Shown in pieces: positions 46,795 to 55,752 of a stretch of DNA of 64,000 nt. Each line of letters opens with the position of its first letter. Position 1 is the first letter of the stretch. Where the stretch lies: contig JAYJMR010000073.1 of NCBI GenBank assembly GCA_037074705.1, forward strand, positions 1 through 64,000, given 5' to 3'. The notes beneath the pieces were generated by a model. The model had not been told where the DNA came from, ran no database searches, and was given only the letters and a program-made list of their open reading frames with translations. This DNA comes from Zhengitettix transpicula (lineage: Eukaryota > Arthropoda > Insecta > Orthoptera > Tetrigidae). Both the position numbers and the translations under genes were made by a program.

Positions 46795-48525
46795 AATATC
46801 CCAATATTTCGACGTTTCGACGACAAGTTTGGAATTTCACCAACCAAGAATCTTCAAATAACAAAGTCTTATTTCATAATAAATGACTTGTTCTTTATAA
46901 AAATTACTCAAACCTGCACTTCTAAAATCTTATTCCATTAATATTAATTAATATATCGTAATATTTCGACGTTTCGACGACAGGTTTGGAATTTCACCAA
47001 CCAAGAATCTTCAAATAACAAAGTCTTATTTCATAATAAATGACTCGTTCTTTATAAAAATTACTCAAACCTGCACTTCTAAAATCTTAATCCATTAATA
47101 TTAATTAATATATCGTAATATTTCGACGTTTCGACGACAAGTTTGGAATTTCACCAACCAAGAATCTTCAAATAACAAGGTCTTATTTCATAATAAATGA
47201 CTCGTTCTTTATAAAAATTACTCAAACCTGCACTTCTAAAATCTTAATCTATTAATATTAATTAATATATCCCAATATTTCGACGTTTCGACGACAAGTT
47301 TGGAATTTCACCAACCAAGAATCTTCAAATAACAAAGTCTTATTTCATAATAAATGACTCGTTCTTTATAAAAATTACTCAAACCTGCACTTCTAAAATC
47401 TTAATCCATTAATATTAATTAATATATCGTAATATTTCGACGTTTCGACGACAAGTTTGGAATTTCACCAACCAAGAATCTTCAAATAACAAAGTCTTAT
47501 TTCATAATAAATGACTCGTTCTTTATAAAAATTACTCAAACCAGCACTTCTAAAATCTTAATCTATTAATATTTATTAATATATCGTAATATTTCGACGT
47601 TTCGACGACAAATTTGGAATTTCACCAACCAAGAATCTTCAAATAACAAAGTCTTATTTCATAATAAATGACTCGTTCTTTATAAAAATTACTCAAACCA
47701 GTACTTCTAAAATCTTAATCCATTAATATTAATTAATATATCGTAATATTTCGACGTTTCGACGACAAGTTTGGAATTTCACCAACCAAGAATCTTCAAA
47801 TAACAAAGTCTTATTTCATAATAAATGACTCGTTCTTTATAAAAATTACTCAAACCTGCACTTCTAAAATCTTAATCCATTAATATTAATTAATATATCG
47901 TAATATTTCGACGTTTCGACGACAAGTTTGGAATTTCACCAACCAAGAATCTTCAAATAACAAAGTCTTATTTCATAATATATGACTCGTTCTTTATAAA
48001 AATTACTCAAACCAGCACTTCTAAAATCTTAATCTATTAATATTAATTAATATATCCCAATATTTCGACGTTTCGACGACAAGTTTGGAATTTCACCAAC
48101 CAAGAATCTTCAAATAACAAAGTCTTATTTCATAATAAATGACTCGTTCTTTATAAAAATTACTCAAACCTGCACTTCTAAAATCTTAATCCATTAATAT
48201 TAATTAATATATCGTAATATTTCGACGTTTCGACGACAAGTTTGGAATTTCACCAACCAAGAATCTTCAAATAACAAAGTCTTATTTCATAATAAATGAC
48301 TCGTTCTTTATAAAAATTACTCAAACCTGCACTTCTAAAATCTTAATCCATTAATATTAATTAATATATCGTAATATTTCGACGTTTCGACGACAAGTTT
48401 GGAATTTCACCAACCAAGAATCTTCAAATAACAAAGTCTTATTTCATAATAAATGACTCGTTCTTTATAAAAATTACTCAAACCTGCACTTCTAAAATCT
48501 TAATCTATTAATATTAATTAATATA
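46795..48525. repeat. 157-bp satellite, 11 monomers between copies 2 and 3
   Basis: The length is 1731 bp, equal to 11 x 157 + 4. It is two monomers shorter than the gap before it. CTTATTCC lies 136 bp from the left edge and ATAATATATG 551 bp before copy 3. No gene is seen. Confidence 0.97.
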
Positions 48526-48560
48526 CAGTACAGTACAGACCTCCGTAGGGTTCGGACGTG
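48526..48560 (+). promoter_or_regulatory. Internal initiator plus DPE, copy 3
   Basis: CAGT at 48526-48529 (A at 48527 as +1) and GGACGTG at 48554-48560, starting at +28. Sequence identical to the other copies. Confidence 0.7.
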
Positions 48561-48600
48561 TTTTCCTCATTGTCCGTAGAAGGAAAAATTTGCAGTTAGC

Positions 48601-49386
48601 ATGACCGGGAAGTCCGCCACACTTACCGTCTCCGAGCTGAAGAAGCGTCTTATAGCTATGGGCTTGCCCACGACTGGTAAGAAACCAACCTTACGCCGAA
48701 GATTTGATGACAACGAGCAACAATATGAAGTGAGCCAACATAAATGCGAACGATGCAAGTCTCTGGAAAATCGAGTGAAGGATCTAGAGACACTGATTAA
48801 GGCTCTCCGTCCAACGGAATATCAGGCGGAACAGGAAGTTATCCAGAAAAGTACAGAAGATATGTTAGAAACCTTGCCAGCAACGAAGAAGAAGAAGAAA
48901 GTAGTTCTATTAATGTCATCTCACGGACGCGGGTGTAGTGAACTATTAAAAGAAGAACTGGGGAATGACTTCGAAGTTTGTGGTATTGTGAAGCCCGGAG
49001 CCCCTCTATCGGAAGTAGTTAAGGACGCGCCAGCCTTAACTAATGATGCAGATGCCGTTGTACTAGTGGGTGGTACAAACGACATTAGTGAAAAAGGTAA
49101 AGTGGACTGGACTGTACTCCAGAAAGTGCTGCCAAAGATGCGAGCTAAGAAGATCTTCGTGAGCCCCATCCCAGCGAGACACGACGACCCTGCTGCTCAG
49201 CGCCGGACCATCTTCGAAAACCGGCGACTACTGGCTATGGGCCTTGATAAAATTAAAAATGTGAGTATTGTTGATCTATTTAATAACCTACCCCATTCTG
49301 GTTATACCACTCACGGACTTCATATGAATTATAAGGGTAAACGACAATTTGTATTGAATATTTCTCGTCAGATTTCGCGTATTTAA
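48601..49386 (+). CDS. LINE ORF1 protein: SAP plus esterase-like domain, copy 3
   Basis: A 261-aa protein with the same SAP, HKCERC, lysine-run and SGNH-like segments. Residue 232 is His instead of Arg (LPHSG), six residues before the HGLH block V, so it lies near the putative active-site His241; the effect is unknown. One lysine of the 96-100 run is encoded AAG instead of AAA, a silent change that shortens the homopurine A-run. The start context and the TAA-C stop are unchanged. Its role is nucleic-acid binding in the retrotransposon RNP, inferred from domain content. Confidence 0.88.
   Translation: MTGKSATLTVSELKKRLIAMGLPTTGKKPTLRRRFDDNEQQYEVSQHKCERCKSLENRVKDLETLIKALRPTEYQAEQEVIQKSTEDMLETLPATKKKKKVVLLMSSHGRGCSELLKEELGNDFEVCGIVKPGAPLSEVVKDAPALTNDADAVVLVGGTNDISEKGKVDWTVLQKVLPKMRAKKIFVSPIPARHDDPAAQRRTIFENRRLLAMGLDKIKNVSIVDLFNNLPHSGYTTHGLHMNYKGKRQFVLNISRQISRI
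49358..49386 (+). other. ORF1/ORF2 +1 overlap, copy 3
   Basis: The 29-nt overlap is identical to that of copy 1, with TGA closing the ORF2 frame at 49355-49357 and no in-frame ATG before 49661. Confidence 0.6.
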
Positions 49387-52336
49387 CCCGACAGTTATTC
49401 AGCAATTTTGTAGACAGTCGTCAAATATTCCTCAACTCTCAAATGATTATGGCAGTATTGAGTTAAATGCTACTAAATTATCTATCTTTTACCAAAATAT
49501 TCAAAGTTTAAGAAATAAAAAACTTGACGTAGAATTGTTTCTATCTCGTCAGGATAAAATTGATGTTCTTTCCTTGACGGAGCACTGGCAAAATGAAGAC
49601 GAAGCTAATTGTTTTGTCCTAGAGGGTTATGCTAGGGTATCAAATTTCAGTCGAACAATAATGAAAAATGGGGGGTCGTGCATTTTCATTAATAACGAGC
49701 TATTAGAAAAGAGCAAAGATAGGCCAGACATTCGTAATCTCAGTCGTGAATGTGTTTTCGAGTGCAGTGCAGTTGAACTAACAACCGTTAATAATTCTAA
49801 AAATGTCATATTTTTATCAATTTATCGCCAACCGGGTAGCGATTGTGCAAGTTTTATTTCGCTTCTAGACCGTGTATTAAGGAAAATCAACGCGGAAAAT
49901 AAGACTGTTATTGTGTCAGGCGACTTCAACGTTGACTACCTGCGCGAGTCCAGTAATAAACGCGACCTTGAGACCATGCTTAAATCCTACGGCATTTCCG
50001 TCACTAACTTAGATCCCACTAGAGTTGCCTTTTCAGAAACTTGCATTGACTATTTGTTGTGTAACCTTCACATAGATTCTTACAATGTTAATATAATAGA
50101 AACAGGTTTATCCGATCACAAGGGTATGTTAATGAACATAAAGAGTGAAATAATCTGCAAACCTAGCCCTAAAGACTCAGTACTACTTACTAGAAACCTT
50201 AACTCTGCAAAACTCAGAATTATCGCAAATAGACTAGAGACCGTACAATGGGATTTTATTTTAGATGTTAATAAAACTAAGAATGCTGATGACATGTTCG
50301 AAACTTTTCTAAATTATTTCTTATTAGTCATCAACGAGACAGCTCCACTTAAATTAAAGAATAGACCCAATATCAAAGTAAAAAATTGGATAACTAAAGG
50401 CATACTAGTTTCTCGCGAAAGGCTCTGCCAAATGAATAAATTTAAAAATATTAATTCATCGCCACAATTCTTGACTTTCTTCCGATCTTATAGACGTATC
50501 TACAGGAAAGTGCTTGTAGCTGCTAAAAAATTACATACATCGGAGTACATAGCAAACTCAAATAACAAAATAAAAGCAACTTGGGAGGTGATTAAAAATA
50601 TCTCAGGTAAAGTCAATTATAACGTGGCAGATATTAAGCTTGTCGACAACGGTAAAACTTTCACCAACAGAGACGCTGCGGGTATATTTAATTCATATTT
50701 TGTTCATGTGTCGGATCAATTTTCTAATAATAAGCCATCAGAAGCTCGTGCTTTTTATAAACTGCTACAAAACGCCGTACCGAGTGTTCAGAATTCCATT
50801 TTTCTTCAACCGGTTACCAGTATCGAAATAATAAACGTAATAAGAAAGCTAAAATGTACCCAATCTGCGGATATATATGGCATCTCAAGCAAAGTCGTGA
50901 ACTACTGTGCCGAAGTCATAGCTACTCCCCTTCAAATCATATTCAACGCGTGTCTTTCTACCGGCATTTTTCCCGACTCTCTTAAAGCTGCTAAAGTTAT
51001 TCCGATCTTCAAAAAGGGTTCGCCCACCGACGCATCAAATTACAGACCAATTTCTCTACTTCCGATATTTTCAAAAATACTAGAAAAAATTTTACACAAA
51101 AAGTTACTTGAATTCTTGACGAAGTATAAAGTAATTACTCCTGCTCAACACGGCTTCCTCAAACAAAAATCCACGAGCACCGCTATGTACGAGTTTATTC
51201 AGAGTATACAAAATTCCCTTGATGAAAAACTAAAGGTAGCCGGAATTTTTGCTGATCTCTCGAAGGCATTTGATCTTGTAGACCACAGCATACTCCTCCA
51301 AAAAATAGAATATTATGGGATCAGAGGCAACGCTTTGGCACTCTTTGAATCTTATCTCAACAATCGGAAACAGAAGGTAGCCTTAAAAAACAAAGCTGGT
51401 GAGGTGTACTTGTCAGAATGGGAGAGCATTTCTTGTGGCGTGCCTCAGGGCTCAATATTAGGTCCCCTGCTTTTTCTTTTGTATATTAACGATCTTCCAG
51501 AATATATGGACCCTATAAAATCTGTCTTATACGCAGATGACACTAATTTGTTAATTACGGACATTGATTTAAATAATCTCAATGCGAAGATTGAGACTGC
51601 ATCTAGAGACCTAAATACTTGGTTCGCCGCCAATAAATTAACACTCAATGTACAGAAAACTAAGTTAGTTCGTTTTACAACAGAAACCAACAACATCGTA
51701 ACGGATAAGTTCTCTGATCATGCGACTTTCCTCGGCTTGCAAGTCGACATGAAATTAAAGTGGAACTTGCACATTGATCGCCTCGTGCGCAAACTTAGTT
51801 CTGTTTGTTACTCATTGAGACTATTGACGCAACAAGTTGATACCAAAACTGCTTCACTAGTCTACTTTGCCTACTTTCATTCACATATGTGTTACGGTAT
51901 TGCCAACTGGGGCAATTGTTCTCGTAGTGTGGATGTCTTCAAACTGCAAAAACGAGCCATTAGAATTATATCAGATTCAGATGCTAGAGAAAGCTGCAGG
52001 CCGCTGTTCAAAAGACTTCATATTCTGACTCTACCTAGCGCTTACATATTAGAAATACTAAAATTTGTTAAACGCAACATGAACCTTTTTGCAAGTAACG
52101 GGGACAATCATGGCTATGACACAAGAAACCGTTCAGTTCTTAGGTCTGACAAGCACAGCCTCAGTCTCTATGAGTCTAGCGTTCATTATTCCGGTATCGC
52201 ACTATTTAACAGCCTTCCTGATCATGTAAAGAACATCAACAACTACAACTTATTCGTAAAGGAGTGTAAAACTTACCTTGTCAATGGAACTTATTACTCC
52301 GTACACGAATTTTTGAATCGGTCTGACATTCGTTGA
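49358..52336 (+). CDS. LINE ORF2: APE endonuclease and reverse transcriptase, copy 3
   Basis: A 992-codon open frame. The 933 residues from the TTG at 49535 match copies 1 and 2 exactly. EN motif I (YQNIQSLRNK) starts at 49490 and has no upstream in-frame ATG. The remaining EN motifs (LTEHW, SGDFN, IDYLL, SDH), the RT core (FADLSKAFD, GVPQGSILGPLLF, YADD) and the C-terminal YDTRNR segment are intact, with no stop or frameshift. Protein identity across three copies implies very recent common origin or ongoing gene conversion. Function as in copy 1: target nicking and target-primed reverse transcription. Confidence 0.9.
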   Translation: MFLVRFRVFNPTVIQQFCRQSSNIPQLSNDYGSIELNATKLSIFYQNIQSLRNKKLDVELFLSRQDKIDVLSLTEHWQNEDEANCFVLEGYARVSNFSRTIMKNGGSCIFINNELLEKSKDRPDIRNLSRECVFECSAVELTTVNNSKNVIFLSIYRQPGSDCASFISLLDRVLRKINAENKTVIVSGDFNVDYLRESSNKRDLETMLKSYGISVTNLDPTRVAFSETCIDYLLCNLHIDSYNVNIIETGLSDHKGMLMNIKSEIICKPSPKDSVLLTRNLNSAKLRIIANRLETVQWDFILDVNKTKNADDMFETFLNYFLLVINETAPLKLKNRPNIKVKNWITKGILVSRERLCQMNKFKNINSSPQFLTFFRSYRRIYRKVLVAAKKLHTSEYIANSNNKIKATWEVIKNISGKVNYNVADIKLVDNGKTFTNRDAAGIFNSYFVHVSDQFSNNKPSEARAFYKLLQNAVPSVQNSIFLQPVTSIEIINVIRKLKCTQSADIYGISSKVVNYCAEVIATPLQIIFNACLSTGIFPDSLKAAKVIPIFKKGSPTDASNYRPISLLPIFSKILEKILHKKLLEFLTKYKVITPAQHGFLKQKSTSTAMYEFIQSIQNSLDEKLKVAGIFADLSKAFDLVDHSILLQKIEYYGIRGNALALFESYLNNRKQKVALKNKAGEVYLSEWESISCGVPQGSILGPLLFLLYINDLPEYMDPIKSVLYADDTNLLITDIDLNNLNAKIETASRDLNTWFAANKLTLNVQKTKLVRFTTETNNIVTDKFSDHATFLGLQVDMKLKWNLHIDRLVRKLSSVCYSLRLLTQQVDTKTASLVYFAYFHSHMCYGIANWGNCSRSVDVFKLQKRAIRIISDSDARESCRPLFKRLHILTLPSAYILEILKFVKRNMNLFASNGDNHGYDTRNRSVLRSDKHSLSLYESSVHYSGIALFNSLPDHVKNINNYNLFVKECKTYLVNGTYYSVHEFLNRSDIR

Positions 52337-52689
52337 ACTGCCTTGCCTACAAAATTGCCGAATATGCTATAAATATGTAAATAGTTTGTCCAGTTTTCCC
52401 CTTTTGGTTCTGTTTTCCTGCCTCTGCTTTCTGTTTTAGTAAATATCTATGACGACATCCCTCCGTACCTAGCGACAGGAGATTAATACCAGGAAGTGAT
52501 TTGTGTCGTGTGCGTGTTTCCTAAAAATAGTGTGTATGATTGTAGTGACTAGACTAATATAAACAGATATGAATTTTTGTGTGTGTTTTTGTGTATTATA
52601 AGTTTATATGCAATTTATCTACTGTACATTTGTGACGAATCCTATTTCCTCTTTAGAGGGCTAATGGTGAATAAATCTATCTATCTATC
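52337..52689 (+). other. LINE 3' UTR with hairpin, AATAAA and tail, copy 3
   Basis: The hairpin is at 52648-52659, AATAAA at 52670-52675 and the (TCTA)n tail at 52676-52689, with the same tail length as copies 1, 2 and 4. Confidence 0.7.
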
Positions 52690-54891
52690 TATATCCCAAT
52701 ATTTCGACGTTTCGACGACAAGTTTGGAATTTCACCAACCAAGAATCTTCAAATAACAAAGTCTTATTTCATAATAAATGACTCGTTCTTTATAAAAATT
52801 ACTCAAACCTGCACTTCTAAAATCTTATTCCATTAATATTAATTAATATATCGTAATATTTCGACGTTTCGACGACAAGTTTGGAATTTCACCAACCAAG
52901 AATCTTCAAATAACAAAGTCTTATTTCATAATAAATGACTCGTTCTTTATAAAAATTACTCAAACCTGCACTTCTAAAATCTTAATCCATTAATATTAAT
53001 TAATATATCGTAATATTTCGACGTTTCGACGACAAGTTTGGAATTTCACCAACAAAGAATCTTCAAATAACAAAGTCTTATTTCATAATAAATGACTCGT
53101 TCTTTATAAAAATTACTCAAACCTGCACTTCTAAAATCTTAATCTATTAATATTAATTAATATATCCCAATATTTCGACGTTTCGACGACAAGTTTGGAA
53201 TTTCACCAACCAAGAATCTTCAAATAACAAAGTCTTATTTCATAATAAATGACTCGTTCTTTATAAAAATTACTCAAACCTGCACTTCTAAAATCTTAAT
53301 CCATTAATATTAATTAATATATCGTAATATTTCGACGTTTCGACGACAAGTTTGGAATTTCACCAACCAAGAATCTTCAAATAACAAAGTCTTATTTCAT
53401 AATAAGTGATTCGTTCTTTATAAAAATTACTCAAACCTGCACTTCTAAAATCTTAATCTATTAATATTAATTAATATATCGTAATATTTCGACGTTTCGA
53501 CGACAAGTTTGGAATTTCACCAACCAAGAATCTTCAAATAACAAAGTCTTATTTCATAATAAATGACTCGTTCTTTATAAAAATTACTCAAACCTGCACT
53601 TCTAAAATCTTAATCTATTAATATTAATTAATATATCCCAATATTTCGACGTTTCGACGACAAGTTTGGAATTTCACCAACCAAGAATCTTCAAATAACA
53701 AAGTCTTATTTCATAATAAATGACTCGTTCTTTATAAAAATTACTCAAACCTGCACTTCTAAAATCTTAATCCATTAATATTAATTAATATATCGTAATA
53801 TTTCGACGTTTCGACGACAAGTTTGGAATTTCACCAACCAAGAATCTTCAAATAACAAAGTCTTATTTCATAATAAATGACTCGTTCTTTATAAAAATTA
53901 CTCAAACCAGCACTTCTAAAATCTTAATCCATTAATATTAATTAATATATCGTAATATTTCGACGTTTCGACGACAAGTTTGGAATTTCACCAACCAAGA
54001 ATCTTCAAATAACAAAGTCTTATTTCATAATAAATGACTCGTTCTTTATAAAAATTACTCAAACCAGCACTTCTAAAATCTTAATCCATTAATATTAATT
54101 AATATATCGTAATATTTCGACGTTTCGACGACAAGTTTGGAATTTCACCAACCAAGAATCTTCAAATAACAAAGTCTTATTTCATAATAAATGACTCGTT
54201 CTTTATAAAAATTACTCAAACCTGCACTTCTAAAATCTTAATCCATTAATATTAAGTAATATATCGTAATATTTCGACGTTTCGACGACAAGTTTGGAAT
54301 TTCACCAACCAAGAATCTTCAAATAACAAAGTCTTATTTCATAATATATGACTCGTTCTTTATAAAAATTACTCAAACCAGCACTTCTAAAATCTTAATC
54401 TATTAATATTAATTAATATATCCCAATATTTCGACGTTTCGACGACAAGTTTGGAATTTCACCAACCAAGAATCTTCAAATAACAAAGTCTTATTTCATA
54501 ATAAATGACTCGTTCTTTATAAAAATTACTCAAACCTGCACTTCTAAAATCTTAATCCATTAATATTAATTAATATATCGTAATATTTCGACGTTTCGAC
54601 GACAAGTTTGGAATTTCACCAACCAAGAATCTTCAAATAACAAAGTCTTATTTCATAATAAATGACTCGTTCTTTATAAAAATTACTCAAACCTGCACTT
54701 CTAAAATCTTAATCCATTAATATTAATTAATATATCGTAATATTTCGACGTTTCGACGACAAGTTTGGAATTTCACCAACCAAGAATCTTCAAATAACAA
54801 AGTCTTATTTCATAATAAATGACTCGTTCTTTATAAAAATTACTCAAACCTGCACTTCTAAAATCTTAATCTATTAATATTAATTAATATA
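52690..54891. repeat. 157-bp satellite, 14 monomers between copies 3 and 4
   Basis: The length is 2202 bp, equal to 14 x 157 + 4. Markers include CTTATTCC 136 bp from the left edge, AATAAGTGATTCG near 53401 (the counterpart of AATAAATGATTCG near 41140, displaced by one monomer) and ATAATATATG at 54341. No gene is seen. Confidence 0.97.
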
Positions 54892-54926
54892 CAGTACAGT
54901 ACAGACCTCCGTAGGGTTCGGACGTG
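54892..54926 (+). promoter_or_regulatory. Internal initiator plus DPE, copy 4
   Basis: CAGT at 54892-54895 (A at 54893 as +1) and GGACGTG at 54920-54926, starting at +28, unchanged from the other copies. Confidence 0.7.
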
Positions 54927-54966
54927 TTTTCCTCATTGTCCGTAGAAGGAAAAATTTGCAGTTAGC

Positions 54967-55752
54967 ATGACCGGGAAGTCCGCCACACTTACCGTCTCCG
55001 AGCTGAAGAAGCGTCTTATAGCTATGGGCTTGCCCACGACTGGTAAGAAACCAACCTTACGCCGAAGATTTGATGACAACGAGCAACAATATGAAGTGAG
55101 CCAACATAAATGCGAACGATGCAAGTCTCTGGAAAATCGAGTGAAGGATCTAGAGACACTGATTAAGGCTCTCCGTCCAACGGAATATCAGGCGGAACAG
55201 GAAGTTATCCAGAAAAGTACAGAAGATATGTTAGAAACCTTGCCAGCAACGAAGAAAAAGAAGAAAGTAGTTCTATTAATGTCATCTCACGGACGCGGGT
55301 GTAGTGAACTATTAAAAGAAGAACTGGGGAATGACTTCGAAGTTTGTGGTATTGTGAAGCCCGGAGCCCCTCTATCGGAAGTAGTTAAGGACGCGCCAGC
55401 CTTAACTAATGATGCAGATGCCGTTGTACTAGTGGGTGGTACAAACGACATTAGTGAAAAAGGTAAAGTGGACTGGACTGTACTCCAGAAAGTGCTGCCA
55501 AAGATGCGAGCTAAGAAGATCTTCGTGAGCCCCATCCCAGCGAGACACGACGACCCTGCTGCTCAGCGCCGGACCATCTTCGAAAACCGGCGACTACTGG
55601 CTATGGGCCTTGATAAAATTAAAAATGTGAGTATTGTTGATCTATTTAATAACCTACCCCGTTCTGGTTATACCACTCACGGACTTCATATGAATTATAA
55701 GGGTAAACGACAATTTGTATTGAATATTTCTCGTCAGATTTCGCGTATTTAA
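54967..55752 (+). CDS. LINE ORF1 protein: SAP plus esterase-like domain, copy 4
   Basis: The 261-aa protein is identical to copy 1: Ala145 and Arg232 are both present, which marks those as the ancestral states among the four. The SAP motif (about 8-36), HKCERC (47-52), lysine run (96-100) and SGNH-like blocks SSHGRG, GTND and HGLH are intact. Translation should start at the ATG 75 nt from the element's 5' end and stop at TAA-C inside the ORF2 overlap. The role is inferred as RNP formation and nucleic-acid binding; the esterase-like fold may be structural because the block V Asp is replaced by His. Confidence 0.88.
   Translation: MTGKSATLTVSELKKRLIAMGLPTTGKKPTLRRRFDDNEQQYEVSQHKCERCKSLENRVKDLETLIKALRPTEYQAEQEVIQKSTEDMLETLPATKKKKKVVLLMSSHGRGCSELLKEELGNDFEVCGIVKPGAPLSEVVKDAPALTNDADAVVLVGGTNDISEKGKVDWTVLQKVLPKMRAKKIFVSPIPARHDDPAAQRRTIFENRRLLAMGLDKIKNVSIVDLFNNLPRSGYTTHGLHMNYKGKRQFVLNISRQISRI
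55724..55752 (+). other. ORF1/ORF2 +1 overlap, copy 4
   Basis: The same 29-nt overlap and TAA-C stop context as in copies 1-3. The first in-frame ATG of ORF2 is at 56027. Confidence 0.6.

Larger units (their letters stand above)
48526..52689 (+). mobile_element. Full-length non-LTR retrotransposon (LINE), copy 3
   Basis: A 4164-bp element at the same monomer position with TATA duplicates at 48522-48525 and 52690-52693. Differences seen: ORF1 Arg232 to His, and a silent Lys codon change within the lysine run (GAAGAAGAAGAAG near 48887). ORF2 protein is identical to copies 1 and 2. Confidence 0.95.
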